From positions 248,001 through 312,000 of the forward strand of contig NZ_JAHSPG010000013.1 of the NCBI RefSeq assembly GCF_019130065.1: a stretch of 64,000 bases of DNA. Reading direction: 5' to 3'. Numbering within the stretch: the stretch's first letter is position 1; every line of letters starts with the position of its first letter. The translations under genes were made by a program, and so were the position numbers. Positions 50,692 to 58,964 of this stretch are shown here, piece by piece. This stretch comes from Pinibacter aurantiacus (GTDB lineage Bacteria; Bacteroidota; Bacteroidia; Chitinophagales; Chitinophagaceae). The notes beneath the pieces are model-generated. The model was given only the letters and a program-made list of their open reading frames with translations. It did no database searches and had not been told where the DNA came from.

Positions 50692-51885
50692 TTACTTAGG
50701 TTCCGGCAACACAATGATCTTTTTACCTTCAATGCCAAAACGAAGATTGCCGGTGCGTTCCAGGGCCTTTAACACATCCATCAGGGTTAAATCTTTTGGA
50801 AGTTCTCCTACAAAGGTCTGGTTGGATGTTGCGTTCTGGTATTCGATGTCTACATCGTACCAGCGGGATAATTGCCGCATAACGGTTGTGAGGTCCGCCT
50901 CGTTAAAATTCATCATTCCATTTTTCCATGCCATTACAGCGTCAATATCTATACTGGTGTTAATTTTTATTTTTCCGTTGCGGAGTAACATTGATTGTTC
51001 TCCCGGTTTTAAAACACTGCTATCATCGCGACTCTTAAACCTTACACCTCCATCAAGCAACGTAGTTTTGATCGATCCTTCATCACTATACGCCATCACA
51101 TTGAAACGCGTTCCCAACACCTGAACTTCTGCATTGCCGACAGACACAATAAAAGGTGCGTTCCTGTTTTGTGCAACTTCAAAATAAGCCTCGCCATTTA
51201 TTTCAACCCGGCGTTCTTTTCCGTAAAAAGCAGTTGGGAACTTAAGTGTTGTTGCTGCATTGAGCCACACAAGTGTTCCATCTGGTAGCTGCAATTGGTA
51301 CTGCCCGCCACGCGGTGTGGCAACCGTATTAAAAACAACTTGTTGGCTTGCAGTATTTGTGGAACTATAAGATAGCTTGTTGTCTTCCTTGATTACATCT
51401 GAACCTCCCTGTTGGGCGAGTGTGCCGTTTTGTGAGTCGTCAAGATTTACTGTGGAACCATCTCCAAGTGTTAATGTCGCCTTATTGGTTCCTGGTTGCA
51501 CATCGTTTTTGAACCTTTGTGCGGAAGCAACCGTATTTGCGGGTGCAGGTTTTGATTTGAACCGTGGGGCAAACAAAAACAATCCGATAGTGAGAGCAGC
51601 AACAACAGCCGCGGCCATAAAAAATTTCTTTTTCAGGTGGATGGTGATAGGCGCCGGAATATTGATCTGCTTAGTCAAAGCTGTAAGCATTCTATTTGAT
51701 GTCTCAGGAGAAATATTTTCCTGTGCATCGCTTATATTGGATTCTTCGCGTAGAGCTGACGACAAAAGAGCGTTGGACTCATCTGTGGCCAGGAAGTCCA
51801 TCAGTACTTCAAATTCCTCCCTGCTACATTGATTGTCGAGAAATTTTGCAAGTAGTGCCTGATAATATTGGTCGTTTTGTGTCAT
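50692..51885 (-). CDS. FecR family anti-sigma factor (xylan PUL)
   Basis: This 397-residue inner-membrane regulator has a cytoplasmic N-terminal part (YQALLAKFLDNQCSREEFE), one transmembrane segment (about 88-106) and a periplasmic FecR domain. The latter shows the pattern RGGQYQLQLPDGTLVWLNAATTLKFP, INGEAYFEVAQN and VLGTRFNVMAYS. A C-terminal STN-binding-like domain follows (DLTTVMRQLSRWYDVDIEY). It is expected to hold the sigma factor encoded just upstream until the STN-type SusC just downstream is loaded. The order sigma, fecR, susC is the standard one, in contrast with the first cluster of this window. Confidence 0.95.
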   Translation of the reverse strand: MTQNDQYYQALLAKFLDNQCSREEFEVLMDFLATDESNALLSSALREESNISDAQENISPETSNRMLTALTKQINIPAPITIHLKKKFFMAAAVVAALTIGLFLFAPRFKSKPAPANTVASAQRFKNDVQPGTNKATLTLGDGSTVNLDDSQNGTLAQQGGSDVIKEDNKLSYSSTNTASQQVVFNTVATPRGGQYQLQLPDGTLVWLNAATTLKFPTAFYGKERRVEINGEAYFEVAQNRNAPFIVSVGNAEVQVLGTRFNVMAYSDEGSIKTTLLDGGVRFKSRDDSSVLKPGEQSMLLRNGKIKINTSIDIDAVMAWKNGMMNFNEADLTTVMRQLSRWYDVDIEYQNATSNQTFVGELPKDLTLMDVLKALERTGNLRFGIEGKKIIVLPEPK

Positions 51886-51949
51886 GATAAGTAATTCGCA
51901 AGCATCGCGATCTATTGTAATATCCCTGAACCGGAATTAAGGGTGGATG

Positions 51950-51969
51950 TCCCTAAGTATTTTTTTAAA
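51950..51969 (-). promoter_or_regulatory. Sigma/fecR junction element (xylan PUL)
   Basis: On the minus strand TTTAAAAAAATACTTAGGGA lies between the sigma stop and the fecR start. It has the same layout (A-run, ATA, then TAGGG) as the two copies in the first cluster at 5043-5075 and 7900-7932. It may be the fecR promoter or a control element on the joint transcript. Confidence 0.45.
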
Positions 51970-51981
51970 TTATTTTTCAAA

Positions 51982-52611
51982 CTAAGATTTGACCATAACG
52001 GCTATGGATAAAGCGACCATCAATTCCATATCCGCATGGCGGCCAACATACTCCCTGATGGACCTTACGGCCAGCACCATATGCTCCTTAACTGTGTTGC
52101 GGGTAAGATTTAATTCTGTTGCCACTTCTTCATATTTTTTTCCTTCGAGCCTGCAAAGTTTGAAAACCTTTTTACGTTGCGGCGGTAAACGGTCGATTGC
52201 CGCATTTAAAATGAGGCTGTATTGCTGCCACTGCAATTGCAAATCAGGATCTACGATCTTATTTCCAAGATGCCAAGCCATTTCGGTTCGCATCTTTTCA
52301 TCTGTCGCAATTTTTTTGATTAGTTTAAAAATGCTGTTGCGTGTGATGGTAAATAAATATGACTTAAAAGAAAGTGAAGGATTGATATTTGAGCGAAGTT
52401 CCCAAACTTTAATAAATACTTCCTGTATGATGTCTTCGGCAAACTGAGGGTTCTTGAGAAACTTGATGGCATACCCATATAGCAGATGATGATAGGTATT
52501 ATAAATTTGTATAAATGCTTCTTTATTTCCTTCCTTTAAAAGAAGCAACACATCTTGTTCGGGGAGATCGGCATGCAAGGCAGCGTTACGTGTAAAATAA
52601 GTTAGTTTCAT
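51982..52611 (-). CDS. ECF (FecI-like) sigma factor (xylan PUL)
   Basis: This is a 209-residue ECF sigma factor. Region 2 is visible as EAFIQIYNTYHHLLYGYA and FAEDIIQEVFIKVWELR. Region 4 is visible as LPPQRKKVFKLCRLEGKKYE, then EVATELNLTRNTVKEHM. The C-terminal tail is hydrophobic (LMVALSIAVMV), as often seen in Bacteroidota members. It heads the operon and should drive the SusCD genes when its FecR partner is relieved. Two direct copies of ACAAATGTT lie 166-206 bases upstream of the start, and TTGACACCTAT 68 bases upstream. Confidence 0.94.
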   Translation of the reverse strand: MKLTYFTRNAALHADLPEQDVLLLLKEGNKEAFIQIYNTYHHLLYGYAIKFLKNPQFAEDIIQEVFIKVWELRSNINPSLSFKSYLFTITRNSIFKLIKKIATDEKMRTEMAWHLGNKIVDPDLQLQWQQYSLILNAAIDRLPPQRKKVFKLCRLEGKKYEEVATELNLTRNTVKEHMVLAVRSIREYVGRHADMELMVALSIAVMVKS

Positions 52612-52776
52612 ATAGCAATCTTGTCAAGCAGTTTTGGTGAATGCACGAAATGGGTCTAAAAAAACAATTAGTGTAATTTTGACACCTATTCGTATTTATA
52701 AAATTGTATCTACCAAACATTCCAAAAGTATCAGCGATCTGTTTTTTTCTGCTTTACATATCGTCAAAATCATTGC

Positions 52777-52817
52777 ACAAATGTTTAAAATGGAGCTTAA
52801 GAAGGGGGACAAATGTT
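52777..52817. promoter_or_regulatory. Direct ACAAATGTT repeats upstream of the PUL operon
   Basis: ACAAATGTT occurs at 52777-52785 and again at 52809-52817, 32 bases apart (about three helical turns), upstream of the sigma gene. The same half-site appears before lacI and in the GH43/HTCS region, so a shared regulator (LacI or the HTCS AraC domain) is possible. Binding is inferred. Confidence 0.4.
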
Positions 52818-52830
52818 GAAAGAGGTGGGA

Positions 52831-53088
52831 AATTAGAAATTAGGAGTTAGGAGTTAGGAATTAGGAGTTAGAAGTTAGGAATTAGAAATCAGGAGTTAGG
52901 AATTAGAAAGGTCATTGTTTCATTACATATATCGGGTTGTCTTAAATAACAAGAAGGCTTCGACAAGCTCAGTGCCGATACTGGTATCGGCACTGAGCTT
53001 GTCGAAGCCTCGTTAAACAGAAACAATGTTATTGAATTCTCTTAGCGAACCGACATTCTAATTCCTAACTCCTAATTCCTAATTCCTC
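52831..53088. repeat. Composite inverted repeat between lacI and sigma
   Basis: The outer parts are runs of TTAGGAATTAGGAGTTAGG-like units: 52831-52910 on the left and the inverted version at 53055-53088, which overlaps the lacI 3' end. In the centre, 52955-53010 is a perfect 56-base palindrome with 27-base arms (starting AGGCTTCGACAAGCTCAG) and a 2-base centre. It is probably a dispersed repeat that also acts as a terminator for lacI. No gene is visible in 52612-53078. Confidence 0.85.
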
Positions 53089-54104
53089 AACGACGATGCC
53101 CTCGCAATAATTTCTGACCGAAGGATAATGGTATTGGCATTATGGACTGTTCGTGTTCCTGAGAGATGGTCTATCAGACATTTTGCCGCAACCTCACCCA
53201 TTTCATGACAAGGATAGTTTACCGTGGTAAGATTGGGTTCTATTATTCTGCTAACCGGGTCATTGTTAAAACCTGCAAAAGCAATCTCCTTTGGAATTTT
53301 TACGCCCGCCTCTTTCAGTGTTTGTAAACAATAAGCAGCGCAATTATCATTTGCTGCAAAAACGCCGTCTGGCTTATTTGTCATTTGTAAAATATGATTA
53401 CCCGCTTCAACTCCTGCTTTTTCCGTCAAGTCGTTTACCAGCAGCAGATCATCATTAAAAGAAAGGCCCGAATCCTGTAGAGCTGCTTTATACCCACGGC
53501 ATCTGTCTTCATATATGTTCGTTGAAAGGTCGCCCGTTATATGCATGATGCGCCTGCATCCTTGTTCTGCCAAATGCCGCGTGATATCGTAGGCATTTTG
53601 GTAATTATCAATTACAACGTTAAGGCTGCGAGGATCTTCACAACCGCGATCGAAGAAGACAACTGGAATGTTTTTATCAAAAAACATCTTGAATTTGTCC
53701 ATGTTTTTCGCATTATAAGCGAGGGAAACAAGCAAGCCATCTACACGGCTGTCAAACATCATGTTAATATTGGACGTTTCTTTTTTAGCTGATCCCAACG
53801 ACTGGCTGATAATAATATTATACCCATACTCACTGGCAATATTTTCAATACCTGCAATAATGGAAGAAACGACATAACTATTAAGCCGGGGAACAACGAG
53901 GCCGAGTGTATTTGTTTGTTGGGTGCGCAGGTTCCTGGCAAAACTGTTGGTACGATATCCCATTTCTTTCGCCATGGCATGCACCTTTTTCCTGGTGGCA
54001 GTACTGATGGATTGATGCTCCTTTAAACTCCTGCTGACTGTTGCCGCGGAAATATTAAGACGCCTTGCTATATCATATATGGTTATCTCTTTGTCTTCTT
54101 TCAT
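53079..54104 (-). CDS. LacI family transcriptional regulator
   Basis: The start at 54104 (MKEDKEITIYDIARRL) puts the helix-turn-helix at the N-terminus (residues 7-27, ISAATVSRSLKEHQS) and gives 341 residues; an upstream in-frame start would add an unnatural tail. The hinge contains NSFARNLRTQQTNTLGLVVP. The sugar-binding part shows SRVDGLLVSLAYN, PVVFFDRGCEDP, HITGDLSTNIYEDRCRGYKA and AFAGFNNDPVSRIIEPNLTT. It probably responds to a sugar or sugar derivative in the cytoplasm and controls the neighbouring PUL or itself. A perfect palindrome sits about 95 bases before the start. A GH27 remnant lies upstream, so it may once have controlled an alpha-galactosidase. Confidence 0.94.
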   Translation of the reverse strand: MKEDKEITIYDIARRLNISAATVSRSLKEHQSISTATRKKVHAMAKEMGYRTNSFARNLRTQQTNTLGLVVPRLNSYVVSSIIAGIENIASEYGYNIIISQSLGSAKKETSNINMMFDSRVDGLLVSLAYNAKNMDKFKMFFDKNIPVVFFDRGCEDPRSLNVVIDNYQNAYDITRHLAEQGCRRIMHITGDLSTNIYEDRCRGYKAALQDSGLSFNDDLLLVNDLTEKAGVEAGNHILQMTNKPDGVFAANDNCAAYCLQTLKEAGVKIPKEIAFAGFNNDPVSRIIEPNLTTVNYPCHEMGEVAAKCLIDHLSGTRTVHNANTIILRSEIIARASSLRN

Positions 54105-54197
54105 ACGGCAAGTGGGTATTCGTTTGCGAAATCCCAACCAAGCCAAATGTAAAAAGACAGTAAAAGACCGGATAGCTTATTTGTTGAAAAGAAGGAT

Positions 54198-54226
54198 ACA
54201 AATGTTTTGGTTCACAAAACATTTGT
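54198..54226. promoter_or_regulatory. Palindromic candidate operator before lacI
   Basis: ACAAATGTTTTG (54198-54209) and CAAAACATTTGT (54215-54226) form a perfect 12-base inverted repeat with a 5-base centre, 94 bases upstream of lacI. The size and symmetry suit a LacI-family dimer, so autoregulation is plausible. The half-site recurs at two other PUL control regions. Confidence 0.5.
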
Positions 54227-54312
54227 TCCACCAACTTCATAAATAAATGATATTCAATAGAGTTACAAATCTAATTGGCAAGTTTAATTTACTTCCAATG
54301 CTTTTTCTGATT

Positions 54313-54655
54313 TTATTTTATGGATTGAAACTTCAAAAGCAGTACGCCGTGCGACGGTACTTTTACGGAAAGTTTATCCTTCCGGGGTCCAGTTTTGTAA
54401 TGTCTTTCTGCCTCCACAAATCGCGTACTTTTAATTTGCCTTTCAAACCCAATTGTTGAAAATCTGAAAATGGCATATCAATAGGCTCTAAACCAAAATT
54501 GCAAAACCCTACCGCGTGCGCGCCGTCTTCAAGTTCCTTCACATATACCCGCAGCTCTTGTTTTTTAAACTGGCAGGTCGCCTGTTTGCCTGGCGCATCC
54601 TGGTTCAAGGCAATCACTTCATCGTTTGTAAGGAGAACGTCGGCAATTAATCGTT
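54313..54655 (-). pseudogene. Remnant of a GH27 alpha-galactosidase (C-terminal part)
   Basis: The minus strand encodes LLTNDEVIALNQDAPGKQA, then ELEDGAHAVGFCNFG and LGLKGKLKVRDLWRQKDITK, the C-terminal barrel end and beta-domain of GH27 enzymes. A frameshift near 54375 moves the conserved ending (DKLSVKVPSHGVLLLKFQSI) into another frame, where it stops at 54313-54315. The catalytic barrel is missing: similarity stops near 54655 at an in-frame stop. About 110 residues remain of a protein normally around 400. It is a degraded, non-functional remnant upstream of lacI. Confidence 0.85.
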
Positions 54656-54765
54656 AATTTAGCTTCGGCCACCAGCTGGCATAGCCCTATTACCTCGCCT
54701 GCAAGCAATACGCCGGTCGTTAGCCGCAATGCCAAATGATCTTTACAATTCTAAAATGAAATGGT

Positions 54766-55272
54766 ATGAACTCTTCCGAACTTAAAAATTTACAAGCGCC
54801 TCTTAAGGAAAAATACAAAGAACATCCCGAGTCTGCTATTATCACACTAAAAGCAAATGGAACCATTGGTGAAGGAATATCATGCAAAGTCGAAACTGGG
54901 CATGCTTTAGTCCAGGCAGGTCTTCACCCTGCTACTGGAGGAAACGGTCTGTTAGCTTGTTCCGGTGATATGCTTCTTGAGGCTCTGGTTGCTTGTGCAG
55001 GTGTAACACTTAAAGCTGTTGCAACAGCTATCGGAATAGATTCAATAAATGGAACAATCAAAGCAGAGGGAGATTTAGATTTTAGAGGAACCCTGGGTGT
55101 TTCTAAAGAAGTTCCTGTCGGATTTCAAGAGATACGATTATTTTTTATTCTGGATGATAAAATTGATAGCGAACAGTTGGCAAGTTTATCTAAACTTACA
55201 GAAAGATATTGCGTAGTTTATCAAACTTTAATCAAAGGAGTTAAAGTAAATACTGATTTCAAGACATCTTAG
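54766..55272 (+). CDS. OsmC family protein
   Basis: This is a 168-residue cytoplasmic protein of the OsmC/Ohr fold. The two redox cysteines are visible in LLEALVACAGVTLKA and TERYCVVYQTLIKG, and the central helix and sheet order (VETGHALVQAGLHPATGG, FQEIRLFFILDDK) is as expected. OsmC proteins reduce organic hydroperoxides or act in related thiol chemistry. It stands alone on the plus strand, just after the GH27 remnant, with no functional link to the PUL. Confidence 0.88.
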   Translation: MNSSELKNLQAPLKEKYKEHPESAIITLKANGTIGEGISCKVETGHALVQAGLHPATGGNGLLACSGDMLLEALVACAGVTLKAVATAIGIDSINGTIKAEGDLDFRGTLGVSKEVPVGFQEIRLFFILDDKIDSEQLASLSKLTERYCVVYQTLIKGVKVNTDFKTS

Positions 55273-55309
55273 TGCTGTTCTTGAACTTTCTACCCAACCG
55301 TAATAAATA

Positions 55310-56143
55310 ATGAAACAGTTCCTACTCGCGATTCTAATCGTTATTTCATTGAAAGGTTTCACTCAGCCTTATGTTGATCCAATTCATATAAGATACACGT
55401 ATGGATTCAAATCTCAGTCAAAAGCAGGCACACCGTTCAGTCATCTTTACATAGGCCCTGATCTTCCCATACAACTAAAGAAGAATATCATTTTTGTTAT
55501 TAGCCCGATTTATGAAAATTGGAATATTGATTCTTCTTCAAACAAATCATTCCTTCCTACGGTAAGTAGTGTTGCCCTGGCACTTAGCGCAGTTATCCCT
55601 CTTGATACAACGCGCTGGTCGCTTACAATTGCTGCCATACCCCGTATCAACAGCGAAAATTTAAACCCGGATAATGGTTTTCAAATGGGAGGCATCTTGT
55701 TGGCTGTTTACAAAAAAAATAACAACCTGAAATATAAGTTTGGCGTTTATGCCAACAGCGAATTTTTCGGACCATTTATCATACCACTTGCAGGCATTGA
55801 TTGGCACATAAATAGCCGCAATAATTTGTTTGGTGTATTGCCCGGAAGATTAACTTTTGAACACAAACTCAATAATCATTTTTATACCGGCTCCACTTTT
55901 CGATTTATTACCAACTCGTATAAATTAAACAATGGCAACTACCTACGCATTGATGATAACCAGCTTGGCGGTTTTATTGATTGTTACGCAACAAAGCATA
56001 TTGTATTTACGGCCGAAGCCGGCTACGGCATTTTTCGAAAATTAAGAACAGGCAATAGCCCTAACAAACAATATCTGACAGACTACAATTGGGGCGATGG
56101 TTTTTTTATTAAACTAGATGCCAGCTATCGAATAAGGCTTTGA
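55310..56143 (+). CDS. Outer-membrane beta-barrel-like protein (DUF6268-like)
   Basis: This 277-residue protein has a signal peptide (cleavage near GFTQ19). The mature part alternates polar and aromatic residues as in a small outer-membrane barrel: YTYGFKSQSKAG, IIFVISPIYENWNI, YKFGVYANSEFFGPF and a final strand FFIKLDASYRIRL. It resembles DUF6268 proteins, whose role is unknown. It starts 38 bases after OsmC and may share its transcript. Confidence 0.7.
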   Translation: MKQFLLAILIVISLKGFTQPYVDPIHIRYTYGFKSQSKAGTPFSHLYIGPDLPIQLKKNIIFVISPIYENWNIDSSSNKSFLPTVSSVALALSAVIPLDTTRWSLTIAAIPRINSENLNPDNGFQMGGILLAVYKKNNNLKYKFGVYANSEFFGPFIIPLAGIDWHINSRNNLFGVLPGRLTFEHKLNNHFYTGSTFRFITNSYKLNNGNYLRIDDNQLGGFIDCYATKHIVFTAEAGYGIFRKLRTGNSPNKQYLTDYNWGDGFFIKLDASYRIRL

Positions 56144-56200
56144 AAGCCTCTCCCCTTACGCTGTAAAAAACATTAAGTATGGCCCGCAAGCTCGGGTTAA

Positions 56201-56755
56201 TTACTTTTTCGTTTGTCGTTCATAATAAAGAAGAACTGCGCCACCGCCAAAAGTTTTGGTTTTTATCAGTGTAAGGCTAATTTTTTCGCTGATGTTTTTA
56301 AATAATGGCAAACCACTTCCGGCGATAACCGGGTGAACACAGAGTTGATATTCGTCTATCAAATTAAGTTTCGTTAATGCTACAATCAAACTCGGACTGC
56401 CCACGAAAACGTCTTTACCGGGTTGTTGCCTGAGTTCCAAAACAACTTGCTCAAGGTCTTGACTCGCTAATGTCGCGGTTTTCCAATCTACATTTTGCAG
56501 AGTGTGGGAAAAAACAATTTTTGGAGTGCTGTCGATTGCGACGGCAAAGTCATCCATTGCTTTATCGCCGGTAGGATTTTCCAGTACCGTTCGCCAATAT
56601 TCCATCAGCTGGTAGGTGATCCTGCCATATAAAATAGAATCAGCAGTTCGCAACAGGTCAGCGTAATGTTGATGTACTTCTTCGTCAGGCACACCTGAAG
56701 TGTGGTCACAGAATCCGTCAACCGTCATATTGATGGCTGCAATTATTTTTTTCAT
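56201..56755 (-). CDS. Dihydrofolate reductase-like (RibD C-terminal) protein
   Basis: The start at 56755 (MKKIIAAINMTVDGFCDH) gives 184 residues and removes a 17-residue polar extension. The RibD_C/DHFR fold is indicated by the N-terminal strand, LLRTADSILYGRITYQLMEYW, a nucleotide-binding stretch DVFVGSPSLIVALTKLNLID and CVHPVIAGSGLPLF. Members reduce pterin- or riboflavin-like substrates with NADPH, but stand-alone copies usually have no known substrate. It has no visible partner gene here. Confidence 0.87.
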   Translation of the reverse strand: MKKIIAAINMTVDGFCDHTSGVPDEEVHQHYADLLRTADSILYGRITYQLMEYWRTVLENPTGDKAMDDFAVAIDSTPKIVFSHTLQNVDWKTATLASQDLEQVVLELRQQPGKDVFVGSPSLIVALTKLNLIDEYQLCVHPVIAGSGLPLFKNISEKISLTLIKTKTFGGGAVLLYYERQTKK

Positions 56756-57120
56756 ATTTTCTTTTGTCAATCTGTTTAGGAATGCAGATACACGATCATT
56801 TAACAAGTTACTTTACAAATATCAAATCCATCACCATGCGTGAAAATAAAAGACTACGCACAAACAAAAATGAGGGTATAGACTGCTACTAAGTATTCTT
56901 AGTCAGCAAGCAAAATTAACTCGTCGTTTGATTGTTGCAAGGGCTGATTTGGCTAAAGCTTTCATTTGTAAACATTTAATCAGCAATTTTTTTGAGAAGA
57001 ATTTTTGTGCATCAATTATTCCAAATGCCAGGTAGTTCTTTGCAATAGGCCTGCAAGGAACGCCGATATAAATGCGGGGAGACCCTGTCGCAAGACGACA
57101 AGAAGCAGTAAAAAGCAGAA
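56756..57120. other. Gene-free stretch
   Basis: No gene or repeat family is recognised in this 365-base gap apart from the hairpin that follows it. It is AT-rich near 56820-57010, and includes the promoter side of the DHFR-like gene. Confidence 0.5.
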
Positions 57121-57144
57121 GCCGTTACAACTAAATGTAACGGC
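57121..57144 (-). terminator. Terminator after the VOC gene
   Basis: A perfect 9-bp stem (GCCGTTACA at 57121-57129 with TGTAACGGC at 57136-57144) and 6-base loop lies about 40 bases past the stop of the VOC gene. On the minus strand it is followed by TTCTGCTTTTT. Confidence 0.65.
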
Positions 57145-57182
57145 CTTTACCATTATTCCCTGCTGCAGTGCTAAATGTTGAT

Positions 57183-57593
57183 TTACTGTGCTGGCATTTT
57201 ACTCATGTCCACATAAGTAGCTTCCCAATTATGGCCATCAAGATCTTCAAAGCAACGAAGCTGCATGAAACCAAAGTCTTGCGGTTCGCGGTATTCACGG
57301 CCTCCTGCTTTCAGTGCACTGGCCACAAAATTATTCAGCTCATCATTACTACTCATTGAAAGAGAATTAAGCACGCCGACAGTGCTTTTTGCGTCGATGA
57401 TGGGCTTCGAAGTAAACTGCTGGAATTTTTCATGTGTGAGCAGCATCACAAAAATGGTATCGTTCACTACCATACATGCGCTGGTGTCATCTGAAAACTG
57501 CGGATTATTTTTAAATCCAATGGTTTCATAAAAGCTCATTGATTTTTTCAGATCAGTTACAGGAAGATTAATAAAAACTTGTTTTGACATCAT
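57183..57593 (-). CDS. VOC family (glyoxalase-like) protein
   Basis: This 136-residue cytoplasmic protein has the vicinal-oxygen-chelate fold: FINLPVTDLKKSMSFYETIG at the start, a middle strand VNDTIFVMLLTHEKF, and the C-terminal DFGFMQLRCFEDLDGHNWEATYV. The family includes lyases, dioxygenases and resistance proteins; this branch (close to the lactoylglutathione-lyase-like proteins of Bacteroidota) has no assigned substrate. It is a single gene between two unrelated ones. Confidence 0.9.
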   Translation of the reverse strand: MMSKQVFINLPVTDLKKSMSFYETIGFKNNPQFSDDTSACMVVNDTIFVMLLTHEKFQQFTSKPIIDAKSTVGVLNSLSMSSNDELNNFVASALKAGGREYREPQDFGFMQLRCFEDLDGHNWEATYVDMSKMPAQ

Positions 57594-57741
57594 GTTAGAA
57601 TTTGAAATATAATAGTTTGATAGGAAAATTACAGCTGATGGTTAACGGCTTTGTTTAACCACGCCATTATTTGATGGCACAAAGAAATAGACATACCATC
57701 AGACCGTTTGGTCAATTACTTGGATATACAGGTCCATTCAA

Positions 57742-58644
57742 TCACTTGGGTAGCTTTCGGTATTCAGAAGGAGAAAAACCTACTTGTCTTTTAAAGAACT
57801 TGCCAAAGTTTGCAGGATCGGAAAAATTAAGTTGATAGGCTATACTCGATATCTCAACATCTGTGTATTGGACAAGCGAACGGGCCTCGCTTGCTAATCG
57901 ATCAGTAATATAGGTCAACGCGTTTTTACCGGATAAACGCTTAACGGTTTGGGACAGATGGTTTGGAGTGACGGACAGCATATCGGCGTACTCCTGAACA
58001 GTTCGTTTATCAATGTAATGGTGGTTAACCAGCTGGAGAAATTTTCTGAACAGTATCTGTTGCGTAGTCACCAGCCTGGTCTCTTTTTTCTTTTCAATTG
58101 CGAAGTCTTCTAAATAGTACAACAGACCCAATAGCTTTATACGAGCTTCGACATGATTTTCCCGGGGTGAACGTTCATATGCCTGAAACACTTCCTCAAA
58201 GTGAGGTGCGAGCCGGTCAAAAGTCGCATGATCGAAGTTAAAAAGATTTGTGTGCAGCACATCAAAAAGCGAAAACGTTTGGTGAAAGTCAGGTTTGAAG
58301 AACGAATATGAAGCTGCCTTAAAATAAATGACATAACCCTCAAGAGAATTGTTGTGTGCAAAGCTGTATAGCAAATTGGGCGAGTGGAAGACCAGGTAAG
58401 AATCTGGATTGTTCACAGTTTGATTATCATAATTGACTTCAATACTGCCGGAATTACGAAGCAGCGCAAAAAAGTAAAACGATCGCTTAAAGGGAGGCCT
58501 ATATACCTGTAATTGTTCACGATCCAATTTTATTAATCGCAAACAAAAAAAATCCGGATTAATGGTTCTACCCGGCCACGGTATTGACGCCAGGAAATCA
58601 TTGATATCAGTATAATACGGTAGTGGTGTCTTTAATTGGTCCAT
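57742..58644 (-). CDS. AraC family transcriptional regulator
   Basis: The start at 58644 has AGAAGGGA upstream and gives 300 residues beginning MDQLKTPLPYYTDIN; the frame stays open further upstream but without a ribosome site. An N-terminal cupin-like sensing part (YFFALLRNSGSIEVNYDNQ, SYLVFHSPNLLYSF) precedes two AraC helix-turn-helix motifs (TVQEYADMLSVTPNHLSQTV, then VEISSIAYQLNFSDPANFGK). It probably controls a neighbour such as the VOC gene, from which it is separated by about 150 bases on the same strand. The ligand is unknown. Confidence 0.9.
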   Translation of the reverse strand: MDQLKTPLPYYTDINDFLASIPWPGRTINPDFFCLRLIKLDREQLQVYRPPFKRSFYFFALLRNSGSIEVNYDNQTVNNPDSYLVFHSPNLLYSFAHNNSLEGYVIYFKAASYSFFKPDFHQTFSLFDVLHTNLFNFDHATFDRLAPHFEEVFQAYERSPRENHVEARIKLLGLLYYLEDFAIEKKKETRLVTTQQILFRKFLQLVNHHYIDKRTVQEYADMLSVTPNHLSQTVKRLSGKNALTYITDRLASEARSLVQYTDVEISSIAYQLNFSDPANFGKFFKRQVGFSPSEYRKLPK

Positions 58645-58964
58645 TATATTCCCTTCTCTGATCCTACATGCAAGATACCGATAAACTCCTTTTATTTCGA
58701 TACCGGCAATAGGTTGATTTTCGATAACAACCACCAGCCAAATACATATCTGATGGTCTAATGGCACAAGACCATTTGTGAGCTATAAACAGATCATCTC
58801 TCAGGATTGGAAGAGAGGCTTTTCAACTTGCAGCAATTTTGAGCATTTGTATTTATCTTCAACAACGAATAAAAATCGGCATCGGCATCGACGTTACGGA
58901 ACACAGAATGCCCTGCCATCGCAAATACCAGTTCGTACGCCACAATTATAACAGATATCCGACA

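Noticed and set aside
52831-52910. Possible CRISPR array because of short tandem units
   Set aside because: Units are contiguous variants of TTAGGAATTAGG without unique spacers, and no cas genes are present.
54690-54730. Integron attC-like core (GTTAGCC) before OsmC
   Set aside because: Does not match the GTTRRRY/RYYYAAC pair and no matching partner site or integrase was found.
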